A stretch of DNA of 6,746 nt from Treponema sp. GTDB taxonomy: Bacteria > Spirochaetota > Spirochaetia > Treponematales > Breznakiellaceae. This document shows positions 1 through 6,325 of this stretch, piece after piece. A model generated the notes under the pieces. That model worked only from the letters and a program-made list of their open reading frames with translations. It made no database searches and had not been told where the DNA came from. The DNA lies in assembly GCA_031266635.1 (NCBI GenBank), contig JAISAN010000073.1, positions 1-6,746 of the forward strand, given 5' to 3'. The translations under genes and the position numbers were made by a program. How positions within the stretch are numbered: position 1 is the first letter of the stretch; the number at the start of each line of letters is the position of its first letter.

Positions 1-981
1 TCATTCAATTTCAGAAACGGTAATATCAACCATCAGGGCCATCCGGTAGCTTTTCCCCCGCTGGATCGTTACCGACCGGGTGATTGTATAGTCGCCGACC
101 AGAAATTTTACCTCGTGAACCCCCGGATCAACCGGAACCGGCCCCGAGGCGCCCAAAACCGGCCGGTCGTTGAGAAAGATCAGGGCGTTTTCAGGACCCT
201 CAAAAAGTATAAGCGGGGTGGGGTCCTGAAGTTCTATGGTCAAATCCAGGAGCCTGGCCCGTTCTATGATAAACCGGCGGCTCTCGTTCCGGTAATCATC
301 GGAAAGAACCATCAGATGATGTTCTCCTTCCTTTAAGAGCCGTTCCTCCAGCGGATTTTCGATCACCGTATCGTCAATTAAAACCGTAAAAGGCTTCCCC
401 TGAAGCTGCTCGGGATACCGGGCGCTCAGGCGAACCGCCCCCTCGTCGCTGAGAATAGGTTTGGCGCTTAACTGAAAAACCATGGATTCCAGTTCTTCGC
501 TCAGGCCTTTGATTACCGGCATAATCCTGAACACCAGGGGAAAGGAGGAGGGGGGGATGTACCCGGCGATAACGGTTACATACGGCGAGGATCGAAGCCC
601 GTGGGAAGCGCGGATGGGTATTTGATAAACGGTCTGAATTTTATTGGGCAGGGGTTCGGAAATGACCCGTCTGCCCTGAATGTCCGCCGTTCCCGCCGCG
701 GGCGTTTTGTCCAGATCCGCGTAAACCGCCATACCCAGACTGCCCCGGTACGACAGCCATATCTGCGGGGCGGAAAGCTCTACTTCGATCCCCCGGAAAA
801 ACCGGGTGTCCTCCCCCAGGCTTAAAACTACGGAACCGTTATATGCTAAAGGGATGGAGACCACGGCGGAATTATCCAGGGAAATTTCCATGTCCCCGGC
901 GATAAGCACCCGCAGAGATTCCGCCTGGCTCTGAAAAGAAAAAACGATAAAAAATATGAAAAATCCGCGCCTGACGTTCAT
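1..981 (-). CDS. Secreted protein with two tandem PEGA-like repeats, function unknown
   Basis: A complete 326-residue protein; its TGA is the first three bases of the window. ATG 981 has AAGGG (989-993) seven bases upstream; a GGAG one base from the start is too close to serve. Residues 1-20 are a type I signal peptide (MNVRRG n-region, core FFIFFIVFSF, cleavage after SQA), so the protein should be periplasmic or outer-envelope, with no lipobox. Residues about 21-190 are beta-rich and match no family I can name. The C-terminal part has two similar units, about 195-250 (FTVLIDD...KEGEHHLMVLSDDYRN) and about 255-320 (ALIFLNDRPV...DPGVHEVKFLVGDYTI). Each follows the PEGA pattern: a strand with 'i-D/N-d', a 'G-x-H-x-v/l' turn, a 'DY' strand, then a closing strand. 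PEGA modules are small surface or periplasmic beta domains thought to mediate binding. A 69-bp gap separates it from the peptidase gene. I recognise it as treponeme-type but assign no function. Confidence 0.85.
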   Translation of the reverse strand: MNVRRGFFIFFIVFSFQSQAESLRVLIAGDMEISLDNSAVVSIPLAYNGSVVLSLGEDTRFFRGIEVELSAPQIWLSYRGSLGMAVYADLDKTPAAGTADIQGRRVISEPLPNKIQTVYQIPIRASHGLRSSPYVTVIAGYIPPSSFPLVFRIMPVIKGLSEELESMVFQLSAKPILSDEGAVRLSARYPEQLQGKPFTVLIDDTVIENPLEERLLKEGEHHLMVLSDDYRNESRRFIIERARLLDLTIELQDPTPLILFEGPENALIFLNDRPVLGASGPVPVDPGVHEVKFLVGDYTITRSVTIQRGKSYRMALMVDITVSEIE

Positions 982-1050
982 GCTCCAACCCTTACCAGGG
1001 CTTGCTCCTTATAAAACTCCGGTTAAATCCAAGACCGCCCTTTCCAAACT

Positions 1051-2040
1051 TCAGTTTTGAAGGAGCTTCGATTGAAAAAGATATTTTCCCGGGTCCCGGG
1101 CCTGACCATAACGCCGTAATTCAAAATGGAGATGCGGTCCGGTAGACTGCCCGGTCGATCCTACCCTACCAATAAGAGTACCGGATCGGACCTCACTTCG
1201 CAAGGCCGTTTCGATTTTTTGCAGATGTCCATAGAGGCTGGCCCAGTTGTCCCGGTGTTTGATGATAATATACCGGCCGTAAACCGGGTCTTCTCCGGTT
1301 TCGGTAACTACCCCGTCTCCGGCGGCAAAAACGCCGGTTCCCGCGGGGGCCGCCAAATCCATCCCCTCGTGCAGGCGCATCCGCCCGGTAACGGGGTTCC
1401 GCCTCATACCGTAGGGACTGGTGAGCCGGAAGTTCCGCAGGGGGAACCGGAAGCCCCGGTTAAGAAAAAAATTCCGCTCCGTGGGGCTGAAATCCGCGCC
1501 GGGATAGAAAAAAAACTCCTTTTTCTGCCCCCCCATGTTGATGGTCAGGAGAATATCCGTCCCTTCCTGCCCGGAATTCCGCGCGGCGGCGCTCAGCCGT
1601 TCCAGATCCGAGACCGGTTCCCGGGGAATGAAAATTCCCGGCGCCGAGGGGAGCAGCAGCAGTCCGGCGTCTTCCATTTCCACCGGATGGGTCAAACCGT
1701 TCAGGGTGCTTATAGCGGCGTAGGGAATATTGCAGCGGGCCGCCACCGTAAAAATATCATCCCCCGCCAGGGGGCTGTATTGGTAGATGGTCAGAGATTC
1801 GGCGATCTCCCCCGGCGTCCCGCCGCTTCGTTTCCCGGCAAAAAGCCGCCGCCGGCTTGTTTCCACATCCTGGAGATACTGCCTGAAACCGGTATCCTGG
1901 GGATCAAGCCGGGCAATAAACGGATACCCCGGCAGCATATCCGGAAAACCCGTATCCGCCGGGGGGAATTGTCCGGGGATACCAATAAATATTAAAAAAA
2001 AGGCAAGGGTTTTTCCCTTGCCTCGTTTTCCCGTGAACAA
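1051..2040 (-). CDS. Secreted LysM/M23-family peptidase (putative peptidoglycan endopeptidase)
   Basis: M23 enzymes are zinc metallopeptidases that cut peptide cross-links in peptidoglycan; some members are inactive scaffolds. Read from TTG 2040 the product has 329 residues. Residues about 2-28 look like a signal peptide: basic KRGKGK, core TLAFFLIFIGIPG, then QFPPA. A LysM-like segment at about 85-135 (GDDIFTVAARCNIPYAAIS, then LLLLPSAPGIFIP) would bind glycan. The C-terminal M23 domain (about 200-320) contains TSPYGMRRNPVTG, HEGMD (His 224 and Asp 228, zinc ligands), YGHL (His 272) and GPHLHFE (His 303 and zinc ligand His 305), so all catalytic positions are present and activity is expected. 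The start is unsettled. TTG 2040 has no good ribosome binding site, GTG 2085 lies inside the ferredoxin gene, and ATG 1938 would remove the signal peptide. The ferredoxin terminator lies within the first codons. Identity is firm; start is low confidence. Confidence 0.87.
   Translation of the reverse strand: MFTGKRGKGKTLAFFLIFIGIPGQFPPADTGFPDMLPGYPFIARLDPQDTGFRQYLQDVETSRRRLFAGKRSGGTPGEIAESLTIYQYSPLAGDDIFTVAARCNIPYAAISTLNGLTHPVEMEDAGLLLLPSAPGIFIPREPVSDLERLSAAARNSGQEGTDILLTINMGGQKKEFFFYPGADFSPTERNFFLNRGFRFPLRNFRLTSPYGMRRNPVTGRMRLHEGMDLAAPAGTGVFAAGDGVVTETGEDPVYGRYIIIKHRDNWASLYGHLQKIETALRSEVRSGTLIGRVGSTGQSTGPHLHFELRRYGQARDPGKYLFQSKLLQN
1994..2023 (-). terminator. Strong intrinsic terminator after the ferredoxin gene
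   Basis: On the minus strand AGGCAAGGG (2015-2023) and CCCTTGCCT (2001-2009) form a perfect nine-pair stem around a five-A loop (2010-2014), followed at once by seven T residues (1994-2000). It begins 22 nt after the ferredoxin stop. The same bases are in frame with the next gene and encode part of its apparent signal peptide, so the terminator may also limit transcription into that gene. Confidence 0.88.
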
Positions 2041-2044
2041 GCTC

Positions 2045-2215
2045 TTAACCGGCGGCGATAGCTTCAACCGGGCAGACCCCAACACAGGCGCCGCAGTCCT
2101 GACATTTTTCCGGGTCTATCCAGCGGCGGTTGTCTTTTTCGGAGATTGCCTCCACCGAACATTCACTGTCACAGGAACCGCAGTTAATACATTCATCACT
2201 AATTGTGTACGCCAT
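2045..2215 (-). CDS. Small 2[4Fe-4S] bacterial-type ferredoxin
   Basis: A complete 56-residue protein, the usual size of clostridial-type ferredoxins, which carry single low-potential electrons between soluble oxidoreductases in anaerobes. The cysteines follow the classical pattern: C9-x2-C12-x2-C15-x3-C19 and C38-x2-C41-x2-C44-x3-C48-P49. In each cluster, C-x2-C-x2-C serves one cube and the fourth Cys the other. The first motif has Ser 20 where most family members have Pro; the second has the normal Pro 49. The motifs are followed by VEAIS and VEAIA, showing the internal duplication typical of the fold. ATG 2215 is preceded by GAGAGG (2222-2227) at six bases. An in-frame extension to 2341 runs back into tatQM, has no family similarity, and was rejected. 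The gene has its own candidate promoter and ends just before a strong terminator, so it is probably monocistronic. Redox partner not identifiable here. Confidence 0.95.
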   Translation of the reverse strand: MAYTISDECINCGSCDSECSVEAISEKDNRRWIDPEKCQDCGACVGVCPVEAIAAG

Positions 2216-2245
2216 ATCACACCTCTCTGAATTATGGTAATAATA

Positions 2246-2274
2246 ACAATACCCCATGAAACGTTTATTGGCAA
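2246..2274 (-). promoter_or_regulatory. Candidate sigma-70 promoter of the ferredoxin gene
   Basis: The minus strand has TTGCCA (2269-2274, five of six matches to the -35 consensus), a 17-nt spacer and TATTGT (2246-2251, four of six to the -10 consensus). Transcription would start near 2239, about 24 nt before the ferredoxin ATG. It lies in an AT-rich 106-bp gap after tatQM, which suggests the ferredoxin is expressed separately from the transporter operon. Confidence 0.5.
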
Positions 2275-2293
2275 GTAAAATAAGGCGATTTTT

Positions 2294-2315
2294 AAAAAAA
2301 GAGCGGAAAAGGCTC
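2294..2315 (-). terminator. Weak candidate terminator after tatQM
   Basis: Seven bases past the tatQM stop the minus strand has GAGC (2312-2315), a 7-nt loop, GCTC (2301-2304) and then seven T residues (2294-2300). The placement and U-tract are right for an intrinsic terminator, but the stem has only four pairs, so it may be leaky. Confidence 0.4.
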
Positions 2316-2321
2316 ACTATT

Positions 2322-4232
2322 TTATGGGCGAAGCGCGGCAAACTCCTGGAAAAATCCCGCCAGCCAGGTGGACAGAGAGGGCAGGTACGTTACCAGCAGC
2401 ACCACCGCAAGCTGGATAAAGAGGAAGGGAAACACATAGCGGCATATATCCACGAAAGATTTTTTGAAGCGGTAGGACGCAAGGAACAGATTAAGCCCCA
2501 CCGGGGGAGTGAGGAACCCTACTTCCAGGTTGGTGATAAATATGATCCCCAGATGCACCGGATCAATGCCGTAAGCCTGGCTCAGGGGGGCGATCAGGGG
2601 GAGGACGATGAGAATTGCGGAGAAAATGTCCATCAGACAGCCCACCACCAGGAGAACCAGGTTGAGCAGGAGGAGGAAGACGTATTTTGACTGGATGGCC
2701 CCCTGCATCCATTTGGCAATATTCGCCGGCGCCTGGGTATCGACAATATAATACGAAAGAGCTTTGGAAAGGGCGAGGATCGACAGAACCCCGCCGATAA
2801 TGGGAATCGCCTTGAGAAAAACCGCCGGAACGGATTTGAATTTAATGTCCCGGTGGATCAGCACTTCCACAATGAAAATATACAGCAGTCCGGCGGCGCC
2901 GATTTCCACCAGGGACAGGGTTCCGGTAAAATACCCGGTAATAAGGAGAAAGGGGAGGAGTATCTCCAGGAACGAGCCCTTCAGGGCCGAAAGGGCCGTG
3001 CGAATGTCAAAGGTCTCCACGGGAATTTTGATCCGCACCGACGCGACAATGCCGAAGATGGTCACCGCGGCCACGAGGATAAGGCCGGGAAAAATTCCCC
3101 CCAGAAAAAGGTGAAAAATATTGGTCTGGGTGGCGGCCCCCACCAGAATGATGGGAAGGCTGGGGGGAAAGAGGAGGCCGATGCTGCCCACGGAGGTTAA
3201 AAGGCCGATGGAAAATTTTTCCGGGTACTTTACGTGTTCCGAAAGGATCGAATAGAGGATGCCCCCCAGGGCCAAAATCGTAACCCCCGACGCGCCGGTA
3301 AAGGACGTAAAAAAGGCGCAGATAATCACCGTGGCGATGATCATGCCGCCGGGCAGCCAGGAGAAGAGACTGCGGAAGGTGTGGACCAGCCGTTCCCCGG
3401 CCTTGCTTTCGGAAAGAAAAAATCCCACCAGGGTAAAGAGCGGTATGGCGATAATATTGGTGCTGGTCAGGGCGGAATAAATATCCGAGGCCGCCGAATC
3501 CATTTCCCCGCCGGAAGCTTCCAGCAGGAGCAGGGCCAGGCCCCCCATAACCACAAAGAGGGGGGTTCCCGCCAGCGCCGAGGCAATAAGAATCACTACC
3601 AGCGGCGTTCTCAGGTAATAGGCCAGCAGGTAAAAACGGTCGCAGATTTCAAAGACAAGATCGGGGGGATCGAAACCCCAGATGAATTTGGCGATCACCG
3701 GGAATGACGCGACCGTACCCAGGACAAGGGCCAGGATGGGGAAAACCCGTTTCCAGCCTCCAAGCCCGGTACGCCGGGCGAAACGGACGGCAATGACCGC
3801 ATAACCACTGGGGATTATCAGGGCAAAAACCCGGTCGGAAATGAAGCCGATGATCCGCCCCTGAAGGCCGATTTTAATAAACGACACCGCGCTCCAGGCA
3901 ATGACGGTAACCACAAAGGCGGAAAGAAGATTGGTAAAAACCCGCATCCGGTTTTTGACCGCGTCCCCGGAAAAATGCTGGACCAGGGCAATGGACAGAT
4001 GTTCGTTATTCCTGGTGGCGATCATCCCCGCGGCCATCCCCGCCAGCAGGAGCAGATGGATCATCAGCCCTGAGGACGCGGGAACGCCGGTATGAAAAAA
4101 AAGCCGCGCCGCGGCTTCCGCCGCGGGAAGCAGGGCCAGCAGTACCAGCGAAATAACGCAGAAAATATCCTCCAGGCGGTACAGCGGCGCCCACAGGCCC
4201 CCCTGCTTACCTGGCATCCGGGCTTCCGGCAT
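2322..4232 (-). CDS. tatQM: TatQM: fused TRAP transporter small and large membrane subunits (DctQ-DctM)
   Basis: This 636-residue inner-membrane protein is the permease of the TRAP transporter, probably driven by a sodium or proton gradient. ATG 4232 directly follows the tatP TAA, with GGAAGG about eight bases upstream; ATG 4217 is a weaker alternative. Residues about 20-152 are a DctQ-like domain with four hydrophobic helices (about 22-42, 56-73, 99-121, 134-152). A further helix (about 164-184) joins it to the DctM domain (about 200-630, roughly a dozen helices). DctM hallmarks are visible: SFTGASGVTILALGG (310-324), GLLFPPSLPIILVG (352-365), then MDIFSAILIVLPLIAPL (534-550), GIDPVHLGIIF (555-565) and GFLTPPVGLNLF (572-583). 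The length fits fused QM proteins rather than DctM alone (about 430 residues). The zero-base gap to tatP implies coupled translation and matched subunit production. Fusion of Q and M is known in several TRAP systems, including the T. pallidum homologue. Confidence 0.95.
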   Translation of the reverse strand: MPEARMPGKQGGLWAPLYRLEDIFCVISLVLLALLPAAEAAARLFFHTGVPASSGLMIHLLLLAGMAAGMIATRNNEHLSIALVQHFSGDAVKNRMRVFTNLLSAFVVTVIAWSAVSFIKIGLQGRIIGFISDRVFALIIPSGYAVIAVRFARRTGLGGWKRVFPILALVLGTVASFPVIAKFIWGFDPPDLVFEICDRFYLLAYYLRTPLVVILIASALAGTPLFVVMGGLALLLLEASGGEMDSAASDIYSALTSTNIIAIPLFTLVGFFLSESKAGERLVHTFRSLFSWLPGGMIIATVIICAFFTSFTGASGVTILALGGILYSILSEHVKYPEKFSIGLLTSVGSIGLLFPPSLPIILVGAATQTNIFHLFLGGIFPGLILVAAVTIFGIVASVRIKIPVETFDIRTALSALKGSFLEILLPFLLITGYFTGTLSLVEIGAAGLLYIFIVEVLIHRDIKFKSVPAVFLKAIPIIGGVLSILALSKALSYYIVDTQAPANIAKWMQGAIQSKYVFLLLLNLVLLVVGCLMDIFSAILIVLPLIAPLSQAYGIDPVHLGIIFITNLEVGFLTPPVGLNLFLASYRFKKSFVDICRYVFPFLFIQLAVVLLVTYLPSLSTWLAGFFQEFAALRP

Positions 4233-5261
4233 TTAACGTGCCTTCCGGTATTCGGTCAGAATGTCCTTGATCTTCATATATATTTCCCGGTTAAAAATGT
4301 GTCCCACCAGTTCGTTTTCATGTTGATCCATATCCCGGTACCACTCCGCCTCCTCGGCGGGGCTCGGGGCGTTAATAATAAGCCCGTACTGGGACATGGT
4401 TTTTATCGCGTCGGCCTCCAGCACGGCAATGGAACCGTCAATCTCTTTTTCTATTCGTTTGCAGATCTGCATGAGGCTGTCTTTGTAACGATCGGGGATC
4501 CGCCGCCACGCGGTGCGGTTCATAATGATCCCCCCCATAAAGGGGGCCAGATTGACGGTGGACATATTTTTGGCGATCCCGAAAATCTGGTAACCGGCCA
4601 CGGAAATGGGGCTCTGATACACCGCGTCAATCATCCCGCCGTTCAGGGAAACCAATACATCGTTCATGTCGACCGGAACCATCTGAAAGCCCATCGCCTT
4701 AAAAGCCTGGAGCATTCCCAGTTCCTCCGGGTTGGTTCCCAGTTTCTGCTTCCGCAGTTCCGTGGGAGTAACAACCCGTTCCTTGGAAAAAATCTTCACC
4801 CAGCCGGCCCGCGCCCAGGCCAGGGTGACAAAACCGTTTTTTTCGATCCGGGCGTCCAGTTCGGGCCGCAGTTTTTGCAGTACCACTTCCAGTTCCGCGT
4901 CATTGCGGATCAAAAGCGGATAGCTGATAGTCATAATTTCGGGGGTAACGGAATTGAGGCCGATGCTGGTAAAAACCGCGGCCTGGATCTGATTAAGGTT
5001 CAGCTTCCGTAACACATCCGCCTCGGTTCCCGCCACGCCGTTGTGGTAAACGATCAGTTCCACTTCTCCGTTGGTCGCCTGGGCCCATTCAACGGCCATC
5101 CGGTTAATCGCCGCCCCCCAGGGGGTATTTTCCGGTATCAGGGAAGCCAGCTTGATGGTTATTTTCCGCTGGGCATAAACCGGAACCGCCTGTACCACGA
5201 AGAAAGCAAGAAACACTCCCAAAAGGGCCGCGTATTTTTTTTGACAAAAGACGGTTTTCAC
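4233..5261 (-). CDS. tatP: TatP: TRAP transporter periplasmic solute-binding protein (DctP family)
   Basis: This 342-residue protein is the extracytoplasmic ligand-binding (P) subunit of a TRAP transporter. The chosen start is GTG 5261, with AAAGGAG six bases upstream. ATG 5291, overlapping the end of tatT, is an alternative but gives an overlong n-region. Residues 1-30 form a type I signal peptide (core AALLGVFLAFFVV, cleavage after VYA before Gln 31). There is no lipobox cysteine; Cys 6 lies before the hydrophobic core. The mature protein opens ITIKLASLIPENTPWG, a typical DctP first strand with the P-W-G turn. It continues with the GVAGTEADVLRKL helix (75-87), an FSKERVVTPTELRKQKL segment (158-174), and LNGGMIDAVYQSP (206-218), the usual 'L..G.vDg...p' motif. 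Where classical DctP proteins carry the carboxylate-binding Arg just after the 'LkGlKi' segment, this one has Gly 175, so the ligand is probably not a simple carboxylate. Its TAA abuts the tatQM ATG. Family call is firm; ligand unknown. Confidence 0.93.
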   Translation of the reverse strand: MKTVFCQKKYAALLGVFLAFFVVQAVPVYAQRKITIKLASLIPENTPWGAAINRMAVEWAQATNGEVELIVYHNGVAGTEADVLRKLNLNQIQAAVFTSIGLNSVTPEIMTISYPLLIRNDAELEVVLQKLRPELDARIEKNGFVTLAWARAGWVKIFSKERVVTPTELRKQKLGTNPEELGMLQAFKAMGFQMVPVDMNDVLVSLNGGMIDAVYQSPISVAGYQIFGIAKNMSTVNLAPFMGGIIMNRTAWRRIPDRYKDSLMQICKRIEKEIDGSIAVLEADAIKTMSQYGLIINAPSPAEEAEWYRDMDQHENELVGHIFNREIYMKIKDILTEYRKAR

Positions 5262-5267
5262 AGTTCG

Positions 5268-5274
5268 CTCCTTT
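5268..5274 (-). promoter_or_regulatory. Ribosome binding site that selects the tatP GTG start
   Basis: AAAGGAG on the minus strand lies six bases before GTG 5261, in the 22-nt gap after the tatT stop. It is the strongest Shine-Dalgarno match near this gene and favours GTG over ATG 5291, which has only a GGAG inside the tatT coding sequence. Confidence 0.7.
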
Positions 5275-5283
5275 GACGTAATT

Positions 5284-6234
5284 TTAGTCATCCCAGTCTC
5301 CGGTGTCATAATCGACAAAGTAGAGTCCCGCGTTATCCAGAAGGTAGCGGGCCTTGCGCTGGGCCAGAATATTTACCAGCCGGTTGGCCGGATCCGCGTC
5401 CGGGTCCAGCGTCAGGGCCGTTTCCAGACAGGTTTTGAAGGCATCGTAATCCTGGGCGGGGATTAAGACTGCCGACGCGTAGGACACATAGGGCCCCGCC
5501 AGGCGGCCCCGCGATTTTTCCAGACTCCGCCGGAAATGGGTTTCTACCCGCGATTTATCCCCTCCCAGGGCTTCAGGGAGGGAGGCGTGGGCCAGAACCA
5601 GCAGATCGTCCAGCGCGCCATTGTTGAAATCCGGGTCCAGCGCGTAGGCCCGGTCAACCAGGACCATCAGTTCCGGTATCTTGACCCCCAGCGTCATATC
5701 AAAGGGGTTGAGGGAAAAGGCGGAAAGATACCCCGCGGCGGACCAGTAGAGGGCGGGCACATCGGCCTTTTTCAGTTTCGCCAGGATCTTCGGAAAATTT
5801 TCTCCCCGGGAACCTTCGCGGAAACCGGGGTATTTTTTTTCAAAGCCCCCGTACAGAATCTCCGCCCCCCGGAGGTAGAGCTTTTTCGCCCGCTCCATGG
5901 CGGCCTGCCGCTCGGCATACTGGATCCGGGGCAGCAGTTCCGCGGGCCCCTGGACAAAGGCGTTGGCGTACATCACAAAAAGGGAGCCGGTGGTAAGGAT
6001 CAGGCCCTGGTGGTTTGGATTGCTTGACAAAAGAGCTTCGTACATCTTGATGGCAAAGGGAATAGCGTCCCCCACCAGCCGGGGATCCGAATCCCCGGTG
6101 AATACCTCGCCGCTGCCCTCAGCGGTGAGTGCGTCGGATACCGCATTGATCGCCAGCTTGTTGATGGAACAGGTGGAAAGAAGAAAGAGCATGAGCGGAA
6201 CAATGAACGGGAAACAAGCGTATCGGCTTTTCAT
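5284..6234 (-). CDS. tatT: TatT: TRAP transporter-associated TPR lipoprotein (T component)
   Basis: This 316-residue protein resembles the TRAP-transporter T component (TAtT family) described from T. pallidum Tp0956, which as I recall forms a ring-like trimer with a hydrophobic pore and binds the partner TatP. The start is ATG 6234, with AAGGAG (6240-6245) five bases upstream. A longer in-frame reading to 6519 overlaps the exonuclease, has no secretion signal, and was rejected. Residues 1-21 are a lipoprotein signal: hydrophobic core at 8-19, lipobox LSTC, and Cys 22 as lipidation site. Next comes SINKLAINAVSDAL, typical of this family's mature N terminus, then helical TPR-like segments at about 54-92, 105-135, 157-205, 206-245 and 250-280 (for example AYALDPDFNNGALDD). 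The C terminus is acidic (DYDTGDWDD). The protein should be anchored to a membrane facing the periplasm. The stop lies 22 nt before the tatP GTG. Whether it carries ligand or docks TatP is inference. Confidence 0.9.
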   Translation of the reverse strand: MKSRYACFPFIVPLMLFLLSTCSINKLAINAVSDALTAEGSGEVFTGDSDPRLVGDAIPFAIKMYEALLSSNPNHQGLILTTGSLFVMYANAFVQGPAELLPRIQYAERQAAMERAKKLYLRGAEILYGGFEKKYPGFREGSRGENFPKILAKLKKADVPALYWSAAGYLSAFSLNPFDMTLGVKIPELMVLVDRAYALDPDFNNGALDDLLVLAHASLPEALGGDKSRVETHFRRSLEKSRGRLAGPYVSYASAVLIPAQDYDAFKTCLETALTLDPDADPANRLVNILAQRKARYLLDNAGLYFVDYDTGDWDD

Positions 6235-6239
6235 TTCGT

Positions 6240-6245
6240 CTCCTT
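6240..6245 (-). promoter_or_regulatory. Ribosome binding site of tatT
   Basis: The minus strand reads AAGGAG five bases before ATG 6234. This is the reason for choosing that start over the longer open frame, and it places the start exactly at the lipoprotein signal peptide. Confidence 0.75.
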
Positions 6246-6295
6246 GTCGAGCGTCTCGCAAAATAAACGGGTTTGAAACAAGCTCATCTTTTTCT

Positions 6296-6325
6296 AATAT
6301 AACATATCCGCTTATATTTTGACGA
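6296..6325 (-). promoter_or_regulatory. Weak candidate sigma-70 promoter for the tatT-tatP-tatQM operon
   Basis: On the minus strand a TATATT -10 box (6296-6301) lies 18 nt from TCGTCA (6320-6325), which matches the TTGACA -35 consensus at four of six positions. It would start transcription near 6289, leaving a 5' untranslated region of about 55 nt before tatT. The -35 box falls in the last codons of the exonuclease gene. The 77-bp gap 6235-6311 is AT-richer than the flanking genes, which fits a promoter, but the -35 match is poor and co-transcription with the exonuclease cannot be excluded. Confidence 0.3.

Noticed and set aside
982..1050. Gap between the M23 gene and the PEGA-like protein gene, examined for promoter and terminator.
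   Set aside because: TTATAA and TTGGAT are present on the minus strand but their spacing is too short for a standard promoter, and no stem with a T-tract is present; the two genes may be co-transcribed.
1126..1995. Long open plus-strand frame of 289 codons opposite the M23 gene.
   Set aside because: It mirrors a well-supported minus-strand gene, has Gly/Arg/Pro-rich composition, no recognisable domain and no convincing ribosome binding site.
2216..2341. In-frame upstream extension of the ferredoxin by 42 residues.
   Set aside because: It runs into the end of tatQM and across the candidate terminator and promoter, and classical ferredoxins begin at the position of ATG 2215, which has its own ribosome binding site.
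4092..4132. GC-rich inverted repeats (CCGCGG-type) within the start of tatQM.
   Set aside because: They encode the Ala-rich end of the first membrane helix (LLPAAEAAARLFF) and are explained by Ala and Arg codons in GC-rich coding sequence.
4092..5012. Long open plus-strand frame of 306 codons opposite tatP and the start of tatQM.
   Set aside because: It spans two real genes on the other strand, has shadow-like composition (many His, Gln, Asn and Gly) and no family features.
6248..6258. Small inverted repeat CGAG-CGT-CTCG just upstream of the tatT ribosome binding site.
   Set aside because: Four pairs with a three-base loop occur often by chance in GC-rich DNA, and nothing else suggests a riboswitch or operator in the short leader.
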